Source: an uncultured Clostridia bacterium (lineage in GTDB: Bacteria; Bacillota; Clostridia; Christensenellales; DTU072). Taken from it: DNA of 64,000 bases. Below the pieces are notes generated by a model. It was not told the DNA's origin and did no database searches. It was given only the letters and a program-made list of their open reading frames with translations. The position numbers and the translations under genes were made by a program. Location: assembly GCA_944372095.1 (NCBI GenBank), contig CALVYG010000048.1, positions 1 through 64,000 on the forward strand, read 5' to 3'. This document shows, piece by piece, positions 37,517-46,137 of the stretch (the first letter of the stretch is position 1; every line of letters starts with the position of its first letter).

Positions 37517-38492
37517 ATTTTAACATTTCCACACATACATCTAAAATTTTCCGATATACGTCTTCAAAATATCCGTAAACTCTGCACCCAGCTGCTCTGA
37601 TATGTCCACCGCCGCCGAAGCATTTCGCGCATGCCGCAGCATTAATCTCATTCGCCGTTCTGAAACTTACTTTAAATTTTTTATCACCGATTTCCGCAAT
37701 AGAAACTGCCAAATCGACTCCCTCGACATCTCTTACATAATTTACTATACCGTCGGTATCAGCTTCACATGTTCCGGTCGATTCGAAATCTTCTGTTCTG
37801 AATACAATAATACCTATCTTTCCGTTTTCATAAAATTTTGTTTTACTTAATACAGAGTTTCTGAGCCTAAAAACCTCTTTTGATACTCTTTTTAACAGTC
37901 TTTCGCATATTTCACTGTGATTTATTCCGTATGAAACAAGCTCCGAGGCAATAGAATATGTTTCAGAGGAACAATTTTCAAATGTAAAGCCACCTGAATC
38001 GGTAACCATTCCGGCATAAAGCAATGTTGCTATATTTTTATCAATAAGAGCAGAATTATATTCTTTAAATATCTTATAAAGTATTTGTGTTGTACTTGCC
38101 GAATCGGATTCTCTTAAAGTATTTTTGGAAAAATCTTCATGAATTTCGTGATGGTCTATAACTATATTCTTTTTTATTTTAGAAAATTTTTTAAAAGCAG
38201 TTTCGCCCAATCTGCCGACATCACCGGTATCGACAGCAACTGCTAAATCGTAATCAAAATTTGATTCGCAATTAAATTTACTAAAATACGGTAAAAAAGA
38301 ATATTTATCGGAAATCATTCCGATTGTTTTAAGGTCAGGCGAAAAGAAGCATGAATTTTTCCCGTCATTTTGCAGAAAAGCACTTAAAGCAATTGCCGAG
38401 CCTATACAATCGCAATCAGGGTTGATATGCATAAATATTGCAATATTTGTTGCTTTTTTCAGAATATTTATGATTTCACCATATTTATTCAT
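37509..38492 (-). CDS. nrnA: DHH/DHHA1 phosphoesterase NrnA (nanoRNase / pAp phosphatase)
   Basis: Degrades very short RNAs and dephosphorylates pAp in Bacillota. The 327-residue protein has the DHH motifs FMHINPDCDCIGSAIAL, AVDTGDVGRLG, the DHH triplet in VIDHHEIHEDF, and VTDSGGFTFENC. The DHHA1 C-terminal GGGGHIRAAGC binds nucleic acid. NPDCDC replaces the common NPDGDC. It overlaps rbfA and truB by eight bases each. It sits in the infB-rbfA-nrnA-truB-ribF run. Confidence 0.93.
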   Translation of the reverse strand: MNKYGEIINILKKATNIAIFMHINPDCDCIGSAIALSAFLQNDGKNSCFFSPDLKTIGMISDKYSFLPYFSKFNCESNFDYDLAVAVDTGDVGRLGETAFKKFSKIKKNIVIDHHEIHEDFSKNTLRESDSASTTQILYKIFKEYNSALIDKNIATLLYAGMVTDSGGFTFENCSSETYSIASELVSYGINHSEICERLLKRVSKEVFRLRNSVLSKTKFYENGKIGIIVFRTEDFESTGTCEADTDGIVNYVRDVEGVDLAVSIAEIGDKKFKVSFRTANEINAAACAKCFGGGGHIRAAGCRVYGYFEDVYRKILDVCVEMLKYD

Positions 38493-38856
38493 TATTATCC
38501 TTTTCCTCGTTTAATTCTCCGCTTTCACGCATCTTTCTGATAATGCTTTCTATTTTAAATCCCCGTTCAAAAGAGTTATCTTCAACAAAAACAAGATGCG
38601 GAACTAACCTTATTTTTATACGTTCAAATAATTGCCCTCTTATAAAGGATGAAGCGCTGTTTAAAGCTTTAATCGCATCATTGACTTTATCATTATCCAT
38701 TATACTTACAAAAACTTTTGAAGTTTTTAAGTCTTTTGAAGTTTCGACATCTGTAACGTTTATTAAAGTTTCTAAACGCGGGTCTTTCATTTCATGCGCA
38801 ATTATTTCATTAATAATTTTACGAAGTTCGTCATCAACACGCTCCATTTTGGGCAT
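38485..38856 (-). CDS. rbfA: Ribosome-binding factor A
   Basis: KH-fold 30S maturation factor that frees the 5' end of 16S rRNA. The 123-residue product has the features MERVDDELRKIINEIIAHEMKDPR, VTDVETSKDLKTSKVFVSIM, and the family FIRGQLFERIKIRLVPHLVFVED (seen as consecutive blocks in residues 4-105). The C-terminus is charged. It overlaps infB by one base and nrnA by eight. Confidence 0.95.
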   Translation of the reverse strand: MPKMERVDDELRKIINEIIAHEMKDPRLETLINVTDVETSKDLKTSKVFVSIMDNDKVNDAIKALNSASSFIRGQLFERIKIRLVPHLVFVEDNSFERGFKIESIIRKMRESGELNEEKDNNE

Positions 38857-41321
38857 TATCTGGCTTCCTCCTCCATTATAAATGCTTCGATAATATCGTC
38901 TACATGTATATCGTTATATTTTTCCAATCCTATACCGCAATCATACCCTGAAACAACTTCTTTTACGTCATCTTTCATCCTTCTTAACGATGCAACTGCT
39001 GTCTCTGTTACCACTGCTCCGTTTCTGATAAGACGGACTTTTGCGTTTCTCGTGATTTTACCGTCTTTAACCATACAGCCCGCAATAGTTCCGACACTGG
39101 AAATTTTATAAATTTGTCTGACTTCTGCTCTTCCGAGATATACTTCCGAATAAGTAGGCGCCAGCATACCTTTTATAGCTTTCTCTACATCGTTTATAGC
39201 ATCGTATATAACTCTGTAAAGCCTTATATCTACGCCGCTTTTTTCCGCCGACACTCTTGCATTTTGGTCTGGTCGTACGTTAAAACCGATAATTATTGCA
39301 TCGGCAGTAAAAGCAAGCCCGACATCAGAATCGTTTATTGCTCCGACTCCGCTGTGAACGACGTGTACCTTTACTTCTTCGTTGCTTAATTTCACCAAAG
39401 ACTGTTTAACGGCTTCTACACTTCCCTGAACATCTGCTTTTAAAATAATATTAAGGTCCTTTAATTTGCCTTCTTCAATTCTCGAAAAGACATCTTCAAG
39501 AGACGCTTTTTTAATTTGCTGTCTTTCGATTTTTTCTCTTGTTTTTCTTTCTTCAGCGACCTCTCTTGAAAGTTTTTCGTCTTTAACAACCATCATCTGG
39601 TCGCCGGCATTGGGAACTTCTTGTAATCCTAAAATGGCGACAGGAGTACTCGGAGTTGCCGCCTTAACCTGCTTGCCTTTGTCATCGAACATTGCTCTCA
39701 CTCTTCCCGTTGCCGTACCTGCAACCATAAAATCTCCTACTCTTAATGTTCCGTTCTGCACAAGGACAGTAGCGACAGGTCCTTTACCTTTATCAAGTCT
39801 AGCTTCAATTATTGTTCCTTTTGCGCTTCTGTCAGGATTTGCTTTTAATTCGCTTATCTCTGCTGTTGCAAGGATATTTTCAAGCAAAGCGTCTATATTC
39901 ATACCTGTTTTTGCGCTTACTCTTACGGTTGGTGTATCTCCCATCCATTCCTCGGAAACAAGCCCGTTATCTGCTAATTGTTGAAGTACTCTGTCAGGAT
40001 TTGCACCGACTTTATCCATTTTGTTTATGGCAACTATTATCGGAACCTTCGCTGCTTTTGCGTGATTTATAGCCTCAATTGTTTGCGGCATAATACCGTC
40101 ATCGGCAGCAACCACTATTACAACAATATCTGTTATATTTGCCCCGCGCGCTCTCATTGCAGTAAACGCTTCATGTCCAGGAGTATCCAAAAAAGTTATA
40201 GATTTATTTTGACCTTCATAAGGAACATTTATCGTATAAGCGCCTATATGTTGAGTTATACCTCCGGCTTCTCCTTGTGCCACATTTGCTTTTCTTATAT
40301 AGTCCAGGATTGAAGTTTTACCATGGTCGACATGCCCCATAATCGTGACAATCGGAGGACGTTCTTTAAGCATTGATGGGTCATCGGCCGTTTCGTCGTT
40401 GTGAAACGATATTAATTTTTCTTCACTTGTTTGCTCAACTTTCAGTTCCAAAGTTATATTAAATGTTGCCGCAATCAACTCCGCGGTATCAAAATCGATA
40501 TTATCGTTAATTGTTTTATTTGTAATTCCGAGTTCAAGGAATAGTTTTTTTATTATTTCAGGCGCAGATTTTCCGATTTTTTCGCTTAACTGTTTTATCG
40601 TTAAATTTTCTGAATTTATTACTGCGTGGGTTATAACCATTTGGGCAGGCGTTTTATTTTGTTTTTTCTTATCTTTATCTCCTGATTTACGAACTCTTAC
40701 CTTCATTATTTCGCCGCTGAGTTCATCATACTCTACACTTGAATAATTTTGTTCATAACCTTTTTTAATTCTTTCCTTTTTATTAAGCGGTTTTTTCTCT
40801 TCAAAATTACGCTTTTTGAAATTCTTATCGTTTTGTATAGATGTTTTTTTCTTTGAAAAATTATCTTCCGGCTTATTTGTCGGTTGAGGCTTTTCGTACG
40901 TTTTAACTATTGTATAATTGTTCTTTTTAGCTTTAGGCGCTCCAATAAAATCTTCAACGGTAAAACTGGGTATTTCTTCCAATCCGGGCTTTTCTTCTTC
41001 CGCATTTTGTTCTATCTTTTCCTCATAACCCGAAGGCTTAACATCCTCTGTCGATGTCAATACGTTATCCTCAAGCTCGTCGCTTGATTTCTGCATCTTC
41101 GCCAATGCCGCCTCTTCCGCTTTTTTAATTGCTTTCTCTTCTTCAAGTTTATCCAAAAATATTTTTTTATGCATATTAAAATCTGCACGAAGTGACTCGA
41201 TAGCCCCGATGCTCGTTTTCATTTTTTCAATAAGAGTTTTGACCGATTCTTCCTTATCGGCAATTGTTTTTCCTATATTGACCATATCATAACTTTTTGC
41301 CGTAGGTTTATTTTCACTCAT
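38856..41321 (-). CDS. infB: Translation initiation factor IF-2
   Basis: GTPase that places fMet-tRNA on the 30S subunit and promotes subunit joining. The 821-residue protein has a long charged, low-complexity N-terminal region (about residues 30-220), an IF2N helix ([20 protein letters not shown]) and the G domain. The G motifs are G1 [11 protein letters not shown] near residue 327, G3 [15 protein letters not shown] and G4 NKMDK. Domains II, III and IV ([14 protein letters not shown]-type C-terminus) follow. It overlaps ylxQ by eight bases. Confidence 0.97.
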   Translation of the reverse strand: MSENKPTAKSYDMVNIGKTIADKEESVKTLIEKMKTSIGAIESLRADFNMHKKIFLDKLEEEKAIKKAEEAALAKMQKSSDELEDNVLTSTEDVKPSGYEEKIEQNAEEEKPGLEEIPSFTVEDFIGAPKAKKNNYTIVKTYEKPQPTNKPEDNFSKKKTSIQNDKNFKKRNFEEKKPLNKKERIKKGYEQNYSSVEYDELSGEIMKVRVRKSGDKDKKKQNKTPAQMVITHAVINSENLTIKQLSEKIGKSAPEIIKKLFLELGITNKTINDNIDFDTAELIAATFNITLELKVEQTSEEKLISFHNDETADDPSMLKERPPIVTIMGHVDHGKTSILDYIRKANVAQGEAGGITQHIGAYTINVPYEGQNKSITFLDTPGHEAFTAMRARGANITDIVVIVVAADDGIMPQTIEAINHAKAAKVPIIVAINKMDKVGANPDRVLQQLADNGLVSEEWMGDTPTVRVSAKTGMNIDALLENILATAEISELKANPDRSAKGTIIEARLDKGKGPVATVLVQNGTLRVGDFMVAGTATGRVRAMFDDKGKQVKAATPSTPVAILGLQEVPNAGDQMMVVKDEKLSREVAEERKTREKIERQQIKKASLEDVFSRIEEGKLKDLNIILKADVQGSVEAVKQSLVKLSNEEVKVHVVHSGVGAINDSDVGLAFTADAIIIGFNVRPDQNARVSAEKSGVDIRLYRVIYDAINDVEKAIKGMLAPTYSEVYLGRAEVRQIYKISSVGTIAGCMVKDGKITRNAKVRLIRNGAVVTETAVASLRRMKDDVKEVVSGYDCGIGLEKYNDIHVDDIIEAFIMEEEAR

Positions 41322-41613
41322 TTATGTCACTCTCCTTCATTACATTAATAATTGCTGACGCAAGATTTCTATCCGTTATTCCCAATACTTTACAATTTCT
41401 TGACGGATAATATTCTTCCACGTTTACGCAATAACCTTTTACCGATGTTCTACTCATATAGGTATTAAGTTTTTCCATACTGTTTTTGCCGAGACTTTTA
41501 TCAAAAAGAATGACAAAACTTTTTTTATTTGAGACAATATTTTCCAATCCGATTAATATATGCCTGGATTTTATGGCAAAGCCTATATAACTGTTAAGTG
41601 CATTTTTTTTCAT
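41314..41613 (-). CDS. ylxQ: L7Ae/eL30-like RNA-binding protein YlxQ
   Basis: Small kink-turn-type RNA-binding protein of the Bacillota nusA operon. The 99-residue product begins [21 protein letters not shown], with the positions usually rich in glycine (GFARRAGKL) altered to [17 protein letters not shown] and [16 protein letters not shown] follow. It overlaps ylxR by 20 bases and infB by eight. It is co-expressed with nusA and infB; its RNA partners are unknown. Confidence 0.85.
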   Translation of the reverse strand: MKKNALNSYIGFAIKSRHILIGLENIVSNKKSFVILFDKSLGKNSMEKLNTYMSRTSVKGYCVNVEEYYPSRNCKVLGITDRNLASAIINVMKESDINE

Positions 41614-41875
41614 AAGCCTCCGAAATAGAATTGTATAATTCTTCTGACAATTCCTTTTTGAAAACTTTATTCAGAATTTTTTTCTTAATGCAGCTTGTAA
41701 CACAATCCGGATTATTGCAAACATATGCGCCTCTGCCATTTGCTTTACCTGTATAATCGATAAAAACCTCCCCGTTTTTATCAACAACTATACGCAACAA
41801 ATTCTTTTTAGGCACCATTTCTTTACATACAACGCACATTCTCAGCGGCGTTGATTTAATTTTTTCAGTTTTCAT
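41594..41875 (-). CDS. ylxR: YlxR / RnpM (RNase P-modulating RNA-binding protein)
   Basis: DUF448 protein. In Bacillus subtilis YlxR, renamed RnpM, binds RNase P RNA and lowers RNase P activity. The 93-residue product has the signature PLRMCVVCKEMVPKKNLLRIV, then DYTGKANGRGAYVCNNPDC with the GRGAY loop, and a basic C-terminus with the KKKILNKVFK motif. It overlaps nusA by 11 bases. The rnpB gene lies in the same window at 63859, about 22 kb away. Confidence 0.9.
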   Translation of the reverse strand: MKTEKIKSTPLRMCVVCKEMVPKKNLLRIVVDKNGEVFIDYTGKANGRGAYVCNNPDCVTSCIKKKILNKVFKKELSEELYNSISEAYEKKCT

Positions 41876-42941
41876 TTCCTTCGTTTGAATTCTCCGTAAC
41901 CGAACTGAAAGATTTTATATCGAGTTTGACCCCCGTAAGTCTTGCCGCAAGTTTTGCATTCATACCGCCTCTTCCGATAGCAAGGGATAATTTGTCGTCG
42001 GCGACAACAACTTGTGCCCTTTTTGCGTCTTCGTCGATTTTTAGGCTTATAACGCTCTTTAACGGATTAAGACATCTTATAATGTACTCTTCCAAATTAG
42101 AAGTATACAAGATTATATCGATTTTTTCACCGTTTAATTCTCTTACGATATTATTTACTCTTTCCCCTTTCATTCCGATACAACATGAAAGCGCATCAAT
42201 ATTCGGGTCATCGGAATAAACTGCCATTTTTGTTCTGTTCCCGGCCTCTCTCACAATATTCTTCACTTTTACAAGACCGATACGAAGTTCCGGAACTTCC
42301 AATTCAAATAATTTTTTGACGAATCCTGCGCAACTTCTGCTTACAATTACCTGCGTCCCGCCACGTACCGTTTCGCGAAGTTTTTTTACATAAACTTTTA
42401 TTATATCCCCGACATTGTACTTCTCACCGTAAACCTGGTCGCTTAATGACATTATCCCTTCCATTTGCGAATTAGTAATTTCCACATATACAGTATTATT
42501 TTCTATTCTGCGTACTATTGCAGTAACCAATTCTCCGGCTTTATCGTTCATTTCGTCTGCTATTTGCTTTCTCACAGCTTCATTTATCCTCTGCATAATC
42601 ACTTGCTTTGCTGTTTGGGCGGCGATTCTGCTGAGTTGAACCGGTGTAATATCCTCTCCGATAATATCGCCGACTTTTGCATCTTTTTTTATGTCCTGGG
42701 CTTCTTCAAGCGATAACTGGTTATCCTCGGTTGGTTCTCCGTCCACGACTACTTGATATGCAAAAAACTGTACTTTCCCGGTCTCTTCATTCAGTTTTGC
42801 CGATACCGCACGGCTTTCTCCCATTTCCTTTTTATACGCCGAAGCCAAGCCTGCTTCAATAGAAGAAATGAGCATCTCTTTATTAAGTTTTCTCTCTTTT
42901 TCCAATTGGTCCAATGCCAGGAAAAATTCTCTGTTAAACAT
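41865..42941 (-). CDS. nusA: Transcription termination/antitermination protein NusA
   Basis: RNA polymerase-bound factor that modulates pausing, termination and rRNA antitermination. The 358-residue protein has the N-terminal RNAP-binding domain (MFNREFFLALDQLEKERKL), an S1 domain (LVTAIVRRIENNTVYVEI) and two KH domains (IGMKGERVNNIVRELNGEK; AIGRGGMNAKLAARLTG). As in most Bacillota it lacks the C-terminal acidic repeats of E. coli NusA. The usual RSHPGLV segment reads RSCAGFV. It overlaps ylxR by 11 bases. Confidence 0.96.
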   Translation of the reverse strand: MFNREFFLALDQLEKERKLNKEMLISSIEAGLASAYKKEMGESRAVSAKLNEETGKVQFFAYQVVVDGEPTEDNQLSLEEAQDIKKDAKVGDIIGEDITPVQLSRIAAQTAKQVIMQRINEAVRKQIADEMNDKAGELVTAIVRRIENNTVYVEITNSQMEGIMSLSDQVYGEKYNVGDIIKVYVKKLRETVRGGTQVIVSRSCAGFVKKLFELEVPELRIGLVKVKNIVREAGNRTKMAVYSDDPNIDALSCCIGMKGERVNNIVRELNGEKIDIILYTSNLEEYIIRCLNPLKSVISLKIDEDAKRAQVVVADDKLSLAIGRGGMNAKLAARLTGVKLDIKSFSSVTENSNEGNEN

Positions 42942-42979
42942 TTTTTCCGATTCCTCCTTGAATTATCGTGGAAAATTTA

Positions 42980-43447
42980 TTATTTAAAATTTAAATATGG
43001 TCTTACCATACTAAGTGAACGCTTTTCATAAGTAACGCTTTTTCCTTTTTCTTCAATAGTAATATTTTCTACATCGTATGAAATGAGTTTCCCATGAATT
43101 TTTTTCTTTTTAGGCGCATACTCCGGAAGAAAAATAACTTCTATGTCTTCGCCTAGACTTCTTCTGTAATCGTCGTCTGAAATTATAGGCCTGTCGAGTC
43201 CGAGCGAAGAAACATTGAGGTAATAAAACTCACCTCGGGATACGTCGTTTTCATCCAATACAGAATCAACCGCCTTTGAAACCGTCTCACAATCATCTAT
43301 CGTTATCCCGCCTTTCTTATAGATGTAAAAAGTAAGATTATTCTCTCCGTAATTTTTCTTGTAAGATGTTTCAACAAGTTCATAGCCGAGGTTTTCTATA
43401 ATCGGTTTACATAATTCTTCGGCTATTGTTTCGATTTCATTACTCAA
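42980..43447 (-). CDS. rimP: Ribosome maturation factor RimP
   Basis: 30S assembly factor acting before uS5/uS12 joining. The 155-residue product has the N-terminal domain with ELVETSYKKNYGENNLTFYI and IDDCETVSKAVDSVLDEND, YLNVSSLGLDRPI, and a C-terminal Sm-like barrel. The start is TTG at 43447; no ATG or GTG is in frame nearby, and GGAG is a long 11 bases upstream. It is the first gene of the nusA-infB transcript with a promoter and a palindromic leader. Confidence 0.93.
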   Translation of the reverse strand: MSNEIETIAEELCKPIIENLGYELVETSYKKNYGENNLTFYIYKKGGITIDDCETVSKAVDSVLDENDVSRGEFYYLNVSSLGLDRPIISDDDYRRSLGEDIEVIFLPEYAPKKKKIHGKLISYDVENITIEEKGKSVTYEKRSLSMVRPYLNFK

Positions 43448-43485
43448 CTTTATTTATTCTCCTTTATAAAACACACCTTTATGCA

Positions 43486-43513
43486 AGAAAGTGGCTGATA
43501 TCAGCCACTTTCT
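43486..43513 (-). promoter_or_regulatory. 28-bp perfect palindrome in the rimP-nusA leader
   Basis: AGAAAGTGGCTGAT is followed directly by its exact reverse complement, centred on GATATC. It lies about 25 bases after the promoter -10 and 39 bases before rimP. Neither side has a T tract, so it is not a plain terminator. It could form a strong RNA hairpin or a cruciform or dimer binding site. Confidence 0.7.
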
Positions 43514-43538
43514 AGAAATTATCTATAAAGTTTATTTA

Positions 43539-43567
43539 ATCATATCATATTATTATCTTTTTGTCCA
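43539..43567 (-). promoter_or_regulatory. Promoter of rimP-nusA-infB
   Basis: TGGACA (43567-43562), 17 bases, TATGAT (43544-43539) on the minus strand, starting just past the stop of the polC-like gene. Confidence 0.65.
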
Positions 43568-43574
43568 CTATTTT

Positions 43575-45125
43575 TCATTTATTTTTTAATTTCATTAATT
43601 TAAGGAAAACCTGCGCATTTGCTGCGACGTCATTTATTGCTCTGTGCGCACCTACGAGATTTACATTCAGGGCAGAACATACATCCCCTAGTTTGTATTT
43701 GGAGAGTTTAAGTTTATTTTTTGCCAAAACCAATGTATCGATAAAATTATTATCGAATTCATATTTAACTTTTGCAGACTGTGCATTCAATAAAGGGATA
43801 TCAAATGTACTTATATTATGTCCGACAAGAGTACAATCTTTAACAAAACGATAAAAATCAGGAATAACTTCACTTAATTTAGGTGCATCCGCCACTGTTT
43901 CGTCATCAATATGCGTAATTTCGGTTATTCTTTTAGGTATGGAATTTTCAGGCTTTACAAAAGTTGAAAATTTTTCGGTGAACTGCCCGTCAACTATTTT
44001 TATTGCGGCAATTTCTATAATCTCGTCACTCTCGGTATTAAGTCCTGTTGTTTCCAGGTCGAATACGACATATACGCTTCCTTCGAACAATTTTAAATCG
44101 GTCATATCCACATCAAAAAAATCGTCTTGCGCAACATCTGTAAACGGTTCGGGCAAAACATACATATATCTTCCGTAATCTATATTGAAATTACTTTTCT
44201 TATTAATCGAGGCAAAGTTTATTTCGGCTTCCGCAACGGCATTTGCAATAAAGCAAAATCTGTTTTCAAAATTATCGTATTTATACGCTCCCGACATTAT
44301 AAGTTTTGCGTTATCAATGAAAACGTCGCTCCAAAGAAATTCCTTTTTCGGTCTGGCAAAAAATTTGCATTTTACACTCGCCGTAGTATCATTTAATAAA
44401 AAAGTAAAAAGCTCTTTTTCCGTTTCTCTTCCGCGCGAATCTTTTTTTACAATTCTCCGACTTTTAATGTCTGAAATAAAACCGCATAAAGTTAAAGAAT
44501 TATCTTCTTTCTCCTTTTCAATAACGTCAGAAATATATCTTGGATAATTCATTATGCCTTTTGCATAATACTTTATAATCTGAGTATCTATTACTCTTGT
44601 AGAAGAAACGAAAAACTTTTCAGGAAGCGCTTCCTTTTCGTCTGTGTTAGGCGTTTCAATAAAAGCTACTTCTACTTCTTCCATAAATTCTGTGTCAAGA
44701 TATTCTTGAATTTCTTTTGAAAGATTTATTCCTCGCACATATTCGCATACATATTTTTCCAAAGTTACGGAAACCGAACAATAATCAGATTCGGCATCAA
44801 ATATGTACTTTGCCGCGGCAAAAATGGGATATACAGATTGGTGTTCTTTGAAAATATATTCTATGATTTTATTTATTACCGAACTTTCATCCGCACTGGT
44901 CTTATAAAATCTTATATTCAAGCTAATATCGCTCGGAATTACGGATGACGCTACCGCTTTTATTTTATTTTTTAATCGCTCATCAAGAAATTTATCGTAA
45001 TCCGATGCTCTCACCATTAAAACGACATCGAGATAATGTCCGTTCAATTCTGCGGATTTAAACTTAAAAATTCTCTCTTCCGGATTTAATTTTTCGGAAA
45101 GCAGTCTGCAAAATTCGTTATCCAT
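43575..45125 (-). CDS. PolC-derived protein: N-terminal, OB and 3'-5' exonuclease domains only
   Basis: A 516-residue protein at the polC position (ispG, polC, rimP, nusA). Residues 1-200 resemble the PolC N-terminal domain. Residues about 205-300 form the OB fold (LCGFISDIKSRRI, FTFLLNDTTASVKCKFFAR). Residues about 345-510 are a DEDDh exonuclease with all four acidic positions and the histidine: FDLETTG, EIIEIAAIKI, HNISTFDIPLL and GAHRAINDVAAN. The PHP and polymerase domains, about 800-900 residues in normal PolC, are absent, and only 127 bases separate its stop from rimP. The start ATG 45125 has GGAG seven bases upstream; it overlaps the ispG stop. It could proofread in trans; a frameshift is not seen. 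Confidence 0.85.
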   Translation of the reverse strand: MDNEFCRLLSEKLNPEERIFKFKSAELNGHYLDVVLMVRASDYDKFLDERLKNKIKAVASSVIPSDISLNIRFYKTSADESSVINKIIEYIFKEHQSVYPIFAAAKYIFDAESDYCSVSVTLEKYVCEYVRGINLSKEIQEYLDTEFMEEVEVAFIETPNTDEKEALPEKFFVSSTRVIDTQIIKYYAKGIMNYPRYISDVIEKEKEDNSLTLCGFISDIKSRRIVKKDSRGRETEKELFTFLLNDTTASVKCKFFARPKKEFLWSDVFIDNAKLIMSGAYKYDNFENRFCFIANAVAEAEINFASINKKSNFNIDYGRYMYVLPEPFTDVAQDDFFDVDMTDLKLFEGSVYVVFDLETTGLNTESDEIIEIAAIKIVDGQFTEKFSTFVKPENSIPKRITEITHIDDETVADAPKLSEVIPDFYRFVKDCTLVGHNISTFDIPLLNAQSAKVKYEFDNNFIDTLVLAKNKLKLSKYKLGDVCSALNVNLVGAHRAINDVAANAQVFLKLMKLKNK

Positions 45126-46137
45126 TGATTTTCTCCGCAATAAGCTCAATCAAAGCATTTTCTATTTCGGAATTATTTACTGTTTTAAGTTTTTCGCCGT
45201 TTTTAAAAATAACGCTCCTGTATTTACCTCCCGCAACCCCGAAATCAGCACCTTTGGATTCTCCTATTCCGTTCACTGTACAACCCATAACTGCAATTTT
45301 TATAGGAATAGTATAATTTTCAGTGATTTTTTCGATTTTTTCCGCTAAACCTACTACATCTATCTGCGTGCGAGCGCAAGTCGGACAGGCTACTACTTCT
45401 ACAAAATTCTTATCCAATCCGACCGCTTGTAAAATTTGCTTTGCGGCATAAACCTCTTTTACCGGATTTGCAGTTAAACTGACTCTGATAGTATCTCCTA
45501 TCCCTTCAAGAAGTAAACTGCCTATCGCAATAGCCGATTTAACCAATCCGTACTTTTCGGTTCCCGCCTCAGTTAAACCAATATGTAAGGGATAATCGGT
45601 AATTTCATTTAATGTTCTATATGCTTCAACCGTTTCCCTTACATCACTGCTCTTTACCGCCAAAACAATTTTATCCCAACCCATATCTTCAATTAAATGG
45701 GCACAGTCCAAAGCAGAAACAGCCAATTCTCTCGGCGTTTTCAAATCTTTTGCCGAACCTTTATTTACACCTACCCGAATCGGAACTGAAAATTCAGCAC
45801 ATTTTTTTACAACTGCGCTTAATTCCTTTTTATTCATATTGTAAGGATTTATTCTGATTTTTGAAACACCGTTTTCAATTGCAATAATAGCAGGTTCGGA
45901 AGAATAGTGAATGTCTGCTATTATCGGAACAGGCGTTAAATTTACAATTTCTTTTAAGGCAAACGCACTTTCCTTATCCGGTACCGATACTCTTACCAAC
46001 TCGGCGCCCGCTTTTGCTAATTCTTTCACTTGTGCAACCGTACTTTCAATGTCTTTTGTTATTGTGTTTGTCATTGACTGTATAACGATATTCCCGGCGC
46101 CTAATTTAACTTTTCCTATGTTTATAATTTTTTTCAC
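45118..46137 (-). CDS. ispG: 4-hydroxy-3-methylbut-2-en-1-yl diphosphate synthase IspG (GcpE)
   Basis: Iron-sulfur enzyme of the non-mevalonate isoprenoid pathway that makes HMBPP. The 339-residue protein has the N-terminal TIM barrel (NIVIQSMTNTITKDI, ADIHYSSEPAI, RINPYN) and a C-terminal domain with the cluster cysteines in CPTCARTQID and MGCTVNGIGES. It overlaps rseP by four bases and the polC-like gene by eight. dxr in the same run supplies an earlier step. Confidence 0.96.
   Translation of the reverse strand: MKKIINIGKVKLGAGNIVIQSMTNTITKDIESTVAQVKELAKAGAELVRVSVPDKESAFALKEIVNLTPVPIIADIHYSSEPAIIAIENGVSKIRINPYNMNKKELSAVVKKCAEFSVPIRVGVNKGSAKDLKTPRELAVSALDCAHLIEDMGWDKIVLAVKSSDVRETVEAYRTLNEITDYPLHIGLTEAGTEKYGLVKSAIAIGSLLLEGIGDTIRVSLTANPVKEVYAAKQILQAVGLDKNFVEVVACPTCARTQIDVVGLAEKIEKITENYTIPIKIAVMGCTVNGIGESKGADFGVAGGKYRSVIFKNGEKLKTVNNSEIENALIELIAEKING

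Noticed and set aside
43486-43513. Palindrome as a rho-independent terminator after the polC-like gene
   Set aside because: No T run on either side, and a promoter lies between it and the gene end, so a leader element fits better.
43448-43574. Frameshifted remains of the PolC polymerase part
   Set aside because: The gap is only 127 bases, filled by promoter and palindrome; the frame ends cleanly after the exonuclease.
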